40,613 bases of DNA from Desulfobacteraceae bacterium (GCA_011390415.1 JAABSL010000335.1:1-40613); one strand, 5' to 3'; counted from the first letter of the stretch, positions 1 through 8,839 are shown. Translations and numbers: made by a program. Notes: generated by a model from the letters alone, not told the origin.

Positions 1-953
1 CCCGGTTTTTTTACGCGGGCAAGGTGTTTACTGTAAAAGGAGGCCATCCGGACTGGATGGTGAGAGAACTTGTTCCCTGGCCCGCGGATGCCTTTTTGAT
101 ACGTCAGATCGCTTTTCTGGTGGAATATCAGGATGATATAGCCCATGCCATCGCCCGGAACAAAGCGCTGGGTGCCAATCTTACCAAAATTATGGTGGAC
201 CAGATCCCCCTGGGGATTCCGTCACTGTATGAACCGCTGATTGCCGATATTGCAGCAGAATCCGACCGGGCCGGCCTTGTAGTGGGCTCTCATATCGGAT
301 CAGAATCCGACCTGCTGACCGGATTGAACGCCGGGGTCCGGTTTTTCTGCCATGCGCCCTACCGGTCATCGGTTTCCGACTCGACCATTGCCGCCATGAA
401 GGAAAAGCAGGCGGTGATTATACCCACACTGGTGGTCTTTGAATATTCCGCCCAATTTTTTAGGAATAAGCTGGAATTTAACAGCCTTGATAAACAGATC
501 ATAGACCCCCAAATCCTTGACGCCTATCTGTCGGTGCCGGACGGCGGGCTTGACGCCGATGATCCCCGGCTGGAAAGCTGGATACACGACCTGCTGACAT
601 ATCAGGAGATCAAGTATGAAAACGTCCGCAAAATGAAAAAAGCCGGTATTCCCATCATCGCCGGAAGCGACAGTCCCAATATCGCCACCGTGGCCGGCGC
701 CTCCCTGCATACGGAAATGCGGCTGCTGGTGGAAAGGTGCGGGTTTACGCCGGCAGAGGCGGTTGCCGCCGCCACATCGGTTTCCGGTGACATGCTGACC
801 CGGACAACGGGCGTAAAAGGGCTTGGCCGCATCAGCGAAGGCGGACCGGCGGATCTGTTAATTTTAAACGACGATTTCCGGGATGACATTACCCGGACGG
901 AAAATATTTTTATGGTGATCAGCAACGGTAAAATTGTAAACCGGCATCCCTAA
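1..953 (+). CDS. Amidohydrolase family protein, 5' truncated by the window edge
   Basis: Frame is open to the left edge (RFFYAGKVFTVKGG...). Contains VVGSHIGSESDLL, IPIIAGSDSPN and LGRISEGGPADLLILNDD, typical of the amidohydrolase/imidazolonepropionase superfamily C-terminal region. Confidence 0.8.
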   Translation, partial: RFFYAGKVFTVKGGHPDWMVRELVPWPADAFLIRQIAFLVEYQDDIAHAIARNKALGANLTKIMVDQIPLGIPSLYEPLIADIAAESDRAGLVVGSHIGSESDLLTGLNAGVRFFCHAPYRSSVSDSTIAAMKEKQAVIIPTLVVFEYSAQFFRNKLEFNSLDKQIIDPQILDAYLSVPDGGLDADDPRLESWIHDLLTYQEIKYENVRKMKKAGIPIIAGSDSPNIATVAGASLHTEMRLLVERCGFTPAEAVAAATSVSGDMLTRTTGVKGLGRISEGGPADLLILNDDFRDDITRTENIFMVISNGKIVNRHP

Positions 954-1010
954 GTTCAGTCAGGCCGGACACTTATGGCGAATTCTCATGGGTTTGAATA
1001 ATTCAACGGC

Positions 1011-1100
1011 TTACATTTTGATAAAAAAAGGGAGCGCGGCCAAACCGATTCCGGAAAGCACCAGAGTATAACTATTTGAAATAAAATATGGAAAGATCAT
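1011..1100 (-). CDS. Possible 29-aa hydrophobic small protein overlapping the zinc-ribbon stop codon (ATGA)
   Basis: My translation: [29 protein letters not shown]. The start codon overlaps the upstream TGA. Below the ORF-track length cutoff. Confidence 0.3.
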   Translation of the reverse strand: MIFPYFISNSYTLVLSGIGLAALPFFIKM

Positions 1101-1417
1101 CTCAGAAGCTGATAATACTGCTTCAGAATGTCAACAGATTCCAGGGTCGCCTGAAGCATGAACCAGCTGAGGACTAAAATAGCAAGGGTCAGTCCGATTT
1201 TCCAGGCCGGAGACGTGTGCGGGCGCCACCATATCAGGGGCAGTGCCAGGGGGCCCACACAGCAGAAGGCAATAACGATAAATGAGGTACGGAAATACCA
1301 CGGCGTTTTCTCTTCCGCCAAAGACGGATGGATGGTCTTATCGAGAAATTCACCGCAGTATCTGCACTTTATTGCTTCACCCTGAATTTCTTCCGCACAG
1401 AACGGGCATTTCTTCAT
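1097..1417 (-). CDS. Small zinc-ribbon membrane protein
   Basis: N-terminal [25 protein letters not shown] (two CxxC) followed by two hydrophobic segments. Confidence 0.75.
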   Translation of the reverse strand: MKKCPFCAEEIQGEAIKCRYCGEFLDKTIHPSLAEEKTPWYFRTSFIVIAFCCVGPLALPLIWWRPHTSPAWKIGLTLAILVLSWFMLQATLESVDILKQYYQLLR

Positions 1418-1513
1418 CTCGCCTGTCTCCTTAATAAATTTTGCTCCCGGTTTTGCATGGTTTTCAGATTATCCGTGTGAATGGGGTTAATGAGGAGAAT
1501 TTTTCAGATTGGT

Positions 1514-2350
1514 CTATTGATATTTGCCAACTGCCTGCAAAATTTCCTTTTCCGAAATCCGGTAGGCGGTTTTGCAGTATTCGCAGGTGACTTCTATTTC
1601 ATCCTTTCCCGGCGAAAAAAGCGATTCATCGCTTGTTTTGATGAATTTTACGAGATTTTCAATCATCTGTCTTTTTGAACAGCCGCAGTTAAATTCCACA
1701 TGCTGGCTGGCAAGATACCCAAAACCCAGTTCGGCAAAAGCCGAACGAATAGACTCCGGGTCTGTCAGTCCCCGGGACATGATCGCTTTCAGGGGATCAA
1801 TGGTTTGGTTGAAGGCCTTGTCCAGATCGGATTGTTCCTCTTTTGAGGTCAGGGGCAGCTGATGAAGCATGAAGCTCTGGTCGCTGTCGGCAGAAACAAA
1901 TATCCGGGAGTTTACCTGGTAGGAGCGCTCAAGAACCTGGTTCATGATTTCATCGATTCCCACTTCGTTCAGATCAATGGTGGACTGATAGGGCATATCC
2001 GCATTCGGCTGAAATTTTATCAGCCGGACCATACCGGAAATGGCGGACGGCAGAGGGCTTAAGGCGTCGGCATATATCATTCCCCGCATCAGACCCTGGG
2101 TGTTCAGTTCAATTTTGATCCTGAAATAGGGCTTTTCCGCATCAATGTAAAAGCAGAAGTATTCTCCGTGTTTCAAAAGACCCAACAGGAGCTGGACACT
2201 GAGAACCGCTGATCGGAAGTAGGAAAATCCCCTCTGCTGCATGGGATTTTTCAACACCAGGTCATGAATCAGCTTCTGGCCTTCCAGAAAATATAAGGCG
2301 AATTTTTTATCCTGATCAATAAAGGTGTATAACTGGCTGTGGTTTAGCAT
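1514..2350 (-). CDS. hslO: Hsp33 family redox-regulated chaperone
   Basis: 278 aa with C-terminal redox-switch cysteines CGC...CEYC (FNCGCSKRQM...VTCEYCKTAYRIS) and an Hsp33-like N-domain. Confidence 0.85.
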   Translation of the reverse strand: MLNHSQLYTFIDQDKKFALYFLEGQKLIHDLVLKNPMQQRGFSYFRSAVLSVQLLLGLLKHGEYFCFYIDAEKPYFRIKIELNTQGLMRGMIYADALSPLPSAISGMVRLIKFQPNADMPYQSTIDLNEVGIDEIMNQVLERSYQVNSRIFVSADSDQSFMLHQLPLTSKEEQSDLDKAFNQTIDPLKAIMSRGLTDPESIRSAFAELGFGYLASQHVEFNCGCSKRQMIENLVKFIKTSDESLFSPGKDEIEVTCEYCKTAYRISEKEILQAVGKYQ

Positions 2351-2381
2351 GGTGATGACGTCTTTCGTTAAAATGAATCGG

Positions 2382-2410
2382 ATTATATGTATTGGCCCGG
2401 GTACTGGAAA
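2382..2410 (-). promoter_or_regulatory. Candidate sigma70 promoter upstream of hslO
   Basis: Minus strand: TTTCCA - 17 nt - TATAAT (perfect -10). Confidence 0.35.
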
Positions 2411-2423
2411 TTGTTTTGGTTTT

Positions 2424-2510
2424 TTATGCCGACGGGTCGCAATTCGCTATAATGGTGCCGTCACGGTCCAGAAAAACGGCGGGCCGGTATTCTGAGGGAG
2501 GGGTTTTCAT
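2424..2510 (-). pseudogene. 5' remnant of a GmhB/HisB-type HAD phosphatase
   Basis: 28-codon ORF MKTPPSEYRPAVFLDRDGTIIANCDPSA* carries HAD motif I (AVFLDRDGTI) as at the N-terminus of D,D-heptose 1,7-bisphosphate phosphatase. No continuation of the domain follows. Confidence 0.55.
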
Positions 2511-2548
2511 AGGCTGTTGCTGCGGATCGAAAGTTTTCGCTGATTTTC

Positions 2549-3379
2549 TTAGGTTGTCCCCATTTCCATCAACTCTTTCCATGTACCGCGTTCCAGAAAA
2601 GAGCCGTCCACATTTGATTCCATTTCTTCATAGAGTTGCCAGGGCACGGCAAAGCTCATGACATCGTCCTTTAACAGCCGCTTGAGATAGACCCTTGCGG
2701 AAATGTCATTTAAACCGAGCACAGCTTTCGGGGTTTGCGCTTTTGCTTCATTTAGCGGATACAGCACAATGGACATGCATCCGGCGCAGTAGGGAAAGAT
2801 CACGTTGTCGCTGGTTCTGCGGTGATAGTTGGCCAGGATGGTCAGCGCGGATATCCGGTCCATATCCCCTAAAAAAATGATGATCGCGGGGCTTTCTTTT
2901 TCCGGTTGCACGTCTTTAAGCGGTTTGAATACCACGTATTCGTAATCAATGTCCGTGATGGGCAGGCCCGCCACAAAGTCGTTGACCCGTTCCGGGGATT
3001 TTTTATAGCGCTCGCCGTGCATGAAATGGTCGAACGCCTCGGGCCGCAGGAATTGTTTGACCGTATCCGCCATCTGCCGGCCGGTTTCCCAGCAGCTGTT
3101 GCCGATGGACAGAAAATAGGAAAACCCGTCTTGTCCGCCGGGAAAGTTTTTGTACTGATTGCCGAATCCCAGGCCGGTGCCGCCGCCCTGGCAGCCGAAT
3201 GTGCTGCGGTCAAAAACCGCGGTTTCGCCTTTTGCGGCCGCCGCCAGCATGAACATGACACACCCCCATTTGCCGGGCTTGAACTGACGGGCATTTTCCG
3301 GCTTCTGGTCCGCAAGAAGGACCGCCACGGGCTCATGTTTAAAGTCTATGGTCCGGTTTATGATGCTTTCCATGGACAT
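2549..3379 (-). CDS. DUF169 domain-containing protein
   Basis: 276 aa; EPVAVLL...KWGCVMFMLAAAAKGETAVFD...GCQGGGTGLGF and CAGCMSIVLYP are typical of DUF169. Confidence 0.8.
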   Translation of the reverse strand: MSMESIINRTIDFKHEPVAVLLADQKPENARQFKPGKWGCVMFMLAAAAKGETAVFDRSTFGCQGGGTGLGFGNQYKNFPGGQDGFSYFLSIGNSCWETGRQMADTVKQFLRPEAFDHFMHGERYKKSPERVNDFVAGLPITDIDYEYVVFKPLKDVQPEKESPAIIIFLGDMDRISALTILANYHRRTSDNVIFPYCAGCMSIVLYPLNEAKAQTPKAVLGLNDISARVYLKRLLKDDVMSFAVPWQLYEEMESNVDGSFLERGTWKELMEMGTT

Positions 3380-3404
3380 CTCCTCAAATCGTATCCGTAC
3401 CCGG

Positions 3405-4256
3405 TCAAATAAATATTTGCGACCCCGGCGTTTCCTTTAATTGGTGGGCCCGATCCCGGATCCGTTTTTCAAGTTTTGTAAAATCCGCCTTAATGGCGTC
3501 TTCGGGACATAATCGCATGCAGTTGAAACAGAAAATACAATTAACTTCAAACACGGGATAAGGGGTAAAAGAGATAGCGTCCGTGGGGCAGACTGCGGAA
3601 CATTCTCTGCATTCGGTGCACGCGTCTTCGTCTATTTTCCGTTTCGGCATATGGGATTTGGCTTTTTTGAGCGTTGATTTTGCCATTTCCGCGGCAATGT
3701 CAGCCGGATGGTATTGAAAGTCCGAAAGATCGATGGCGCCGTCAGTGCCTTTTGATAATTTTTTTAAAATGCCGGTGACCATTTCCGTGATGATCCGGTC
3801 ATCGGATTCATCCGGATGATCTTTTCCCAGGGGATCTTCCGTCTGCCACATCATGGCATGACGGGCCAGAATCTTGGCGCCGCCGACAATTTTCATTTTT
3901 TTGGCGGCCAGGGCCTGGCCCATTTCAGAAAGCGCTATGCCACTGGTCACACCGCCCCAGGTCACAAAGGGTACGGCAGGCATATCCGGTTTGACCGGCA
4001 GTCGGGCAATAAAATCCATCACCGGAGGGATGGCGTGGGAAACATACACCGGTGAGCCGATGAACAGGCAGGCATTGTTTTTGATCCGGTTGATTTTTGT
4101 GATGATGGCGGTTTCACTGAATTTTTTGCTCAGGTCACACTCAATGACTTCGATTTTTTTGGCCCGAAGCGCACGGGTGATGGTCTGGCTGACATGATGG
4201 GTGGTACCGGCGGGTGAACAGTATACAACAAATGCTTTGTGGATTTTTCCTGTCAT
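3405..4256 (-). CDS. EFR1-type protein: flavodoxin-like domain plus 2x[4Fe-4S] ferredoxin domain
   Basis: N-terminal AFVVYCSPAGTTHHVSQ flavodoxin motif; C-terminal CTECRECSAVCPTDAI...CIFCFNCMRLCPEDAI. Confidence 0.85.
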   Translation of the reverse strand: MTGKIHKAFVVYCSPAGTTHHVSQTITRALRAKKIEVIECDLSKKFSETAIITKINRIKNNACLFIGSPVYVSHAIPPVMDFIARLPVKPDMPAVPFVTWGGVTSGIALSEMGQALAAKKMKIVGGAKILARHAMMWQTEDPLGKDHPDESDDRIITEMVTGILKKLSKGTDGAIDLSDFQYHPADIAAEMAKSTLKKAKSHMPKRKIDEDACTECRECSAVCPTDAISFTPYPVFEVNCIFCFNCMRLCPEDAIKADFTKLEKRIRDRAHQLKETPGSQIFI

Positions 4257-4364
4257 TGGATCGTTATTAACCTTTTTAGAAAAGAATGTAAAAAAAATGA
4301 AACAAAATCTGCTTTAATTATCATTTTTAAAAGCTCATTTGTTAAATTGGCGCGCTGCGAATGG

Positions 4365-5114
4365 TTATTCAGAATTCGCAGTTGCCCCAGGATCAGCTTT
4401 TTTTCCGAAGACCCGGGCACCGACAATGCTGATCTCATACAGTATCATCAGCGGAATGGACATCATGACCTGGGTTACCACATCCGGGGGGGTTAAAATT
4501 GCAGACCCCACAAAAAATATTAATACCGCATATTTCCGGTTTTTTTTCAGAAAATCAACTGTTACCAAACCGATGCGTGCAAGAAACGTGATCACTATCG
4601 GCAGTTCAAACACAAAGCCGAAAGCCAGCAGCAGCTTTGCGGAAAAAGACAGATATTCCTTCATGGAAGGAAACGGTCGAAGCGTCTCGGTGGCAAATCC
4701 CAGGAGAAACTGGAATCCGTAAGGAAATACGATAAAGTATCCGAACAACGCCCCGCCGATAAAGAAAAACGATGAAATGATGACAATGGGCAGCATCAGT
4801 TTTCGTTCATTCTTGTAAAGTCCCGGCGCAATAAACATCCAGAATTCATACATAATTACGGGGATTGCCAGGAGAAGACCGGAAAGCAGAGAAACTTTAA
4901 GAAAGGTAAAAAATGCCTCCGGAATGCCGGTAAATATCAGCGTGTCCCCTTCATCCATAACCTGCATCAGGGGGCGGGTCAGAATGGCAAACAGTTTTTC
5001 CTTAAACCCGTAGGATATCCCGAATCCGATCATAACGGCAATAAAACAGCGGATCAGTCGTTTGCGGAGTTCTTCCAGATGAGAAGTAAACGGCAGCTTT
5101 TCTTCTTCACTCAT
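4365..5114 (-). CDS. tatC: Sec-independent protein translocase TatC (start trimmed to MSEEEKLPFTSHLEELRKRL)
   Basis: LEELRKRL, six-TM pattern and FVFELPIVITFLARIGLV are characteristic of TatC. Confidence 0.93.
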   Translation of the reverse strand: MSEEEKLPFTSHLEELRKRLIRCFIAVMIGFGISYGFKEKLFAILTRPLMQVMDEGDTLIFTGIPEAFFTFLKVSLLSGLLLAIPVIMYEFWMFIAPGLYKNERKLMLPIVIISSFFFIGGALFGYFIVFPYGFQFLLGFATETLRPFPSMKEYLSFSAKLLLAFGFVFELPIVITFLARIGLVTVDFLKKNRKYAVLIFFVGSAILTPPDVVTQVMMSIPLMILYEISIVGARVFGKKADPGATANSE

Positions 5115-5505
5115 CTGTCTTTTTCCCGCCTTCTTCCGGATATGCTGAATGGTTGGCCGGATCGTTCGGATTCGCCTGGTGATTCGGGGCGCTTTCCTTG
5201 TTTCCTTCATTGGGCGCTTTATCAGCCGAATCTTCAGGAGAAGGTTTCTTATCCGTATGACCGCTCTGCCGGGGCGGATCTGTCAAAATCCCCCGGAAAC
5301 CGTCTTTGAATTCACTAAATGGTTTTTGGATGGTCTCCACATCTTCGTCAATATCCAGTGAATCCTTGAATTCTCTGGTGGCCTTTTTAAATTCATTTAA
5401 CGCCCGGCCGAGGGATTTTGCCATATCAGGCAGTTTTTTCGGGCCGATGACAATGAGTGCGATGGCCAGTATGATGAGTAATTCAGGCAATCCGATGCCG
5501 AACAT
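5107..5505 (-). CDS. tatB: Twin-arginine translocase subunit TatA/TatB
   Basis: MFGIGLPELLIILAIALIVIGPKKLPDMAKSLGRALNEFKKA; overlaps tatC by 8 bp. Confidence 0.9.
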   Translation of the reverse strand: MFGIGLPELLIILAIALIVIGPKKLPDMAKSLGRALNEFKKATREFKDSLDIDEDVETIQKPFSEFKDGFRGILTDPPRQSGHTDKKPSPEDSADKAPNEGNKESAPNHQANPNDPANHSAYPEEGGKKTDE

Positions 5506-5539
5506 AGTGCGAAAACTCCTTGATTAAAAGGTTGGGTTT

Positions 5540-5714
5540 AGGGTCGTGGGAGAAATAAAGTATCCCGGATGGCGAAGGCCAATCATATTATATTGGTGCT
5601 TTCGTATTCGAGGCGCGATGAAACAAGCATATCGGGATATGTGCGTTTCATCGCAACAAAGAAGACGGAGCAAAAGACCAGCGAGATGGGGTATTTTATT
5701 TTTTCCACGACCCT
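5540..5714. repeat. MITE-like palindromic element (~175 bp) with imperfect terminal inverted repeats
   Basis: Left end AGGGTCGTGGGAGAAATAAAGTATCCC; reverse complement of right end AGGGTCGTGGAAAAAATAAAATACCCC (23/27 identical). Internal perfect hairpin GCGATGAAAC...GTTTCATCGC. Confidence 0.75.
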
Positions 5715-5721
5715 TACCCCT

Positions 5722-6231
5722 TTACAGTTCTTTGTTGACGTGTGCGGCAATATGACCGGCTTCCGGGAAAATCAGTTCCCTGCAGGCAAGCTTGCAGGCG
5801 TTCAGACTTCCGGGAAGACAAAACACCGTCGTTTGTTTGATAATACCGGCGGTGGCCCTTGAAAGGATGGCGGCAGAGTCAATTTCCTCAAAACTGAGCA
5901 GCGTAAAAAGCGTGCCAAAGGCAGTTAATTCTTTTTCAAACAAGGGGCGAACGGCTTCAATGGTAACGTCTGTCGGATTTAACCCGGTCCCGCCGGTGAT
6001 CAGCAGTGTGTCCGGCGCCATGTCGGCGACAATTTGCCCGACGGTCTGACCGATCAGCTGTTCGTCATCAGCGATAACGCGGTGGACGACAACCTCATGG
6101 CCTTCTTTTTCCGCCCGTTTTTTCATCCAGCGCCCGCTTTTGTCTTCAGCCAAAGTCCGGGTGGTTGAAACCGTGATAATCCCGACGCGCAATTTTTTCA
6201 AGGCGTTTTTTTTGTGTTCACTATGCCCCAT
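5722..6231 (-). CDS. moaB: Molybdopterin adenylyltransferase / MoaB-like protein
   Basis: VGIITVSTTRTLAEDKSG, LLITGGTGLNPTDVTIEAVRPLFEKEL, VFCLPGSLNACKLA. Confidence 0.9.
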   Translation of the reverse strand: MGHSEHKKNALKKLRVGIITVSTTRTLAEDKSGRWMKKRAEKEGHEVVVHRVIADDEQLIGQTVGQIVADMAPDTLLITGGTGLNPTDVTIEAVRPLFEKELTAFGTLFTLLSFEEIDSAAILSRATAGIIKQTTVFCLPGSLNACKLACRELIFPEAGHIAAHVNKEL

Positions 6232-6232
6232 A

Positions 6233-6772
6233 TTATTTTCCCGGCAGGATGTCCACCCGGTCCTCGCCGTCGATTTCTTCTAAAAGTACATTGACCGCCT
6301 CTTTTAAGGTGGTTTTAACCGTTTGCCCGACATAGTTGGCATGGATCGGCAGTTCCCTGTGGCCGCGGTCAATTAAAACCCCCAGTTCAATGCGGGCGGG
6401 CCGCCCGAAATCCATCATCGCATCCATGGCTGCCCGGATGGTTCTGCCGGTGAACAGCACATCGTCGATCAGAATGATCTGTTTCTCATCAATGTTAAAT
6501 GCGATTTCACTTTTTCTGACAACCGGCTGGGCGCCGATTCGGGTCCAGTCGTCACGATAAAGATTGATATCCACAGCACCCGTGCCCGGTTCTATGCCGT
6601 GCTGCGCTTTAATCCGGGCCTGAATTCGCCGGGCGAGGAAAACGCCCCGTGTATGAACCCCAATGAGGGCCAGTTTGTCCATCTGCCGGTGGGTTTCAAT
6701 AATGTCTTGCGTCATCTTGTCCAGGATACGTTCAATATCTTTGGCATCCAGAATCATGTGAATGTTGCCCAT
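6233..6772 (-). CDS. pyrR: Bifunctional pyr operon regulator / uracil phosphoribosyltransferase PyrR
   Basis: LIGVHTRGVFLARRI and the PRPP motif IILIDDVLFTGRTIRAAMDAMMDFGRPARIELGVLIDRGHRELPI. Confidence 0.93.
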   Translation of the reverse strand: MGNIHMILDAKDIERILDKMTQDIIETHRQMDKLALIGVHTRGVFLARRIQARIKAQHGIEPGTGAVDINLYRDDWTRIGAQPVVRKSEIAFNIDEKQIILIDDVLFTGRTIRAAMDAMMDFGRPARIELGVLIDRGHRELPIHANYVGQTVKTTLKEAVNVLLEEIDGEDRVDILPGK

Positions 6773-6792
6773 GCGGATTTCCCTTATTCTTG

Positions 6793-6862
6793 CCTGAATT
6801 GAGCGATCAACTCAGGTGCTGGTTTGTCAAACAGAAAACATCCTCACAGCGCTTTCTGTTTG
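6793..6862 (-). promoter_or_regulatory. Two hairpins in the presumptive 5' leader of pyrR
   Basis: CCTGAATTGA-gcga-TCAACTCAGG (9/10 paired, 6793-6816) and CAAACAGAAA-15 nt-TTTCTGTTTG (perfect 10 bp, 6828-6862). Confidence 0.35.
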
Positions 6863-7006
6863 TGGTAAAAAAGGGGTAAATGCAAGCCAAATCTGTGAAA
6901 TCGGTGTCAGTTTATACTAAGGATTTTGCAAAGATCAAGGTTTATTCAATAATCGGTTACGGCCGATATGCCGGAATCGGCCGGCGAAAAATCACGTTGT
7001 CCGTGA

Positions 7007-7201
7007 ATGCGTTTTTTCAAATTTATAGCATATCACACAATTGGTAATTTTTCCAAAGCCATCTTGATTTTGCTTATAATTTCTCTTAACCTGACGGCAA
7101 TTATTGTTTTGGCAGCAAATGGCAGAAATCGGCAAAAATCAAAAAGAAAAATAATCCGGAAACGCGTAAAACCGAAAATAAATCAAACAGGATATGATTG
7201 A
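7007..7201 (+). CDS. Possible small single-TM protein with basic tail
   Basis: 64-aa ORF with hydrophobic AILILLIISLNLTAIIVLAA then a Lys/Arg-rich tail; overlaps the mobA start. No family recognised. Confidence 0.3.
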   Translation: MRFFKFIAYHTIGNFSKAILILLIISLNLTAIIVLAANGRNRQKSKRKIIRKRVKPKINQTGYD

Positions 7202-7844
7202 AATGGATAATTCAGATACCGCCTGTACCGGTGTGATTCTTGCGGGCGGTTTAAACAAACGGTTTTCCGGGAAAAATAAAGCATTTATTCATTTCGGCAA
7301 CCGGCGGGTGATTGATAATATATATGATGTTTTCAAGTCCGTGTTTGACGAAATAATTCTTGTGACAAATCAGCCCCTGTCATATCTTGAATGGAATGTG
7401 AATATCGTTACGGATGTTTATCCGGTTCGAAGTTCACTGACCGGTATTCAGGCCGGACTGTTTTATGCCCGCACCCCGTATATCTTTGTCACCGCATGCG
7501 ATACGCCGTTTCTGAAAAAAGAAATGGTTGAAATGATCGTTTCTCATATTGACCCCGGGGCGGCTGTGGTTATACCGGAAACCGCAAAAGGCACCGAGCA
7601 GCTGTGCGCTGCATATTCAAAAACATGCTTGTCGCTGATGGAGCGGCAGATTAAAGAAAAAAAATTCCAGATCAAAAAAATGTTTGAAAAAATCCGGGTA
7701 AAAAAGATTCCTGAAAACCGGTTGCGGCAGGCGGACCCGGAACTCATGTCCTTTTTTAACATCAATACGGATGCGGATTATTCAGAGGCGCGAAAATGGC
7801 TGGAACAGCATCCGGCTGACCTGTTTTTGCAAAAAACGCCATAG
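7194..7844 (+). CDS. mobA: Molybdenum cofactor guanylyltransferase
   Basis: GVILAGGLNKRFSGKNKAFIHFG, PVRSSLTGIQAGLFYA, VTACDTPFL. Confidence 0.88.
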   Translation: MIEMDNSDTACTGVILAGGLNKRFSGKNKAFIHFGNRRVIDNIYDVFKSVFDEIILVTNQPLSYLEWNVNIVTDVYPVRSSLTGIQAGLFYARTPYIFVTACDTPFLKKEMVEMIVSHIDPGAAVVIPETAKGTEQLCAAYSKTCLSLMERQIKEKKFQIKKMFEKIRVKKIPENRLRQADPELMSFFNINTDADYSEARKWLEQHPADLFLQKTP

Positions 7845-7864
7845 GGGAAATTCCATATACGGCT

Positions 7865-8275
7865 ATGAGCCCTTATCAGGGGAAAGGAAGAAAAGTGGAT
7901 ATTGTGAAAATGATCAACCAGATCCGGCAGCGGCCGGATTTTGATCGAGTGGGAATGGTGCTGGCGCACAACGGCGTGGTGCGGGGAACATCACGGGACG
8001 GACGGAAAGTTTCCGGACTTAAAGTTTCCGTGGACCATGAAAAACTGGTCCGGATTCTTGAAAAAGAAAGACAGACGCCGGGTATTGTCGACATTCAAAT
8101 TGAAATAGCCGAGAACAGAGATCTGGCAGTGGGTGACGATGTCATGGTGCTTGTGGTGGCCGGAGACATCCGGGATACGGTGATAACGGTGCTGGAGCGC
8201 ACGTTAAATGCCGTAAAGACGACGGTGACCCGCAAGACGGAGTTCTTTTTAACGGAAGGGTCGGCAAATGCCTGA
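7865..8275 (+). CDS. moaE: MoaE-like molybdenum cofactor biosynthesis protein (divergent)
   Basis: GMVLAHNGVVRGTSRDGRKVSGLKVSVDHEKL...VGDDVMVLVVAGDIRDTV; next to moaC and mobA. Confidence 0.7.
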   Translation: MSPYQGKGRKVDIVKMINQIRQRPDFDRVGMVLAHNGVVRGTSRDGRKVSGLKVSVDHEKLVRILEKERQTPGIVDIQIEIAENRDLAVGDDVMVLVVAGDIRDTVITVLERTLNAVKTTVTRKTEFFLTEGSANA

Positions 8276-8750
8276 ATTTACCCACGTGGATGAAAAAGGC
8301 CGTGTCCGCATGGTGGATGTGAGCGGCAAAGCGGCAACAGACCGGCTGGCGGCGGCTTCGGCAAGAATATCCATGACCGCTGCGACATTTCAAAAGATAA
8401 TCAATAACGACCTTCGTAAAGGAAATGTATTTGAAACTGCAAGGATTGCGGGCGTCATGGCGGCAAAAAAAACATGGGATCTGATTCCCATGTGCCATCC
8501 GATCAATATCAGCCATGTGCAAGTCGACTTTGAGCCGGATGCTGAAAATAACGCGATTGGCATTACTGCGTCGGTGCGCATATGCGACCGCACCGGGGTT
8601 GAAATGGAAGCCCTGACCGCAGTGTCGGTGGCGGCCCTTACCATCTATGACATGTGCAAATCCCATGACCGGGCAATGATCATTTCAGATATCCGCCTGG
8701 CGCAGAAATCCGGCGGAAAAAGCGGCACTTATATGCGGGATGGGAAATGA
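8268..8750 (+). CDS. moaC: Cyclic pyranopterin monophosphate synthase MoaC
   Basis: FTHVDEKGRVRMVDVSGKAATDRLA, AGVMAAKKTWDLIPMCHPINIS, VEMEALTAVSVAALTIYDMCKS. Confidence 0.95.
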   Translation: MPEFTHVDEKGRVRMVDVSGKAATDRLAAASARISMTAATFQKIINNDLRKGNVFETARIAGVMAAKKTWDLIPMCHPINISHVQVDFEPDAENNAIGITASVRICDRTGVEMEALTAVSVAALTIYDMCKSHDRAMIISDIRLAQKSGGKSGTYMRDGK

Positions 8751-8807
8751 GGGACTGCCGCAGAGGGCCCGGTCGCAAGGCTTCAGGCGGCGTGATATTC
8801 GCTTTTG

Positions 8808-8839
8808 ACACCTGAACCTGAACCTGACACCTGGAAACC
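8808..8839. repeat. Short degenerate tandem repeat (unit ~ACCTGA)
   Basis: acacctgaacctgaacctgacacctggaaacc between moaC and rmuC. Confidence 0.6.

Noticed and set aside
366-925. Antisense ORFs over the amidohydrolase (and many other shadow ORFs, e.g. 2869-3336, 9400-10097, 29702-30343)
   Set aside because: Low-complexity or compositionally odd translations opposite well-supported genes; no domain motifs or RBS.
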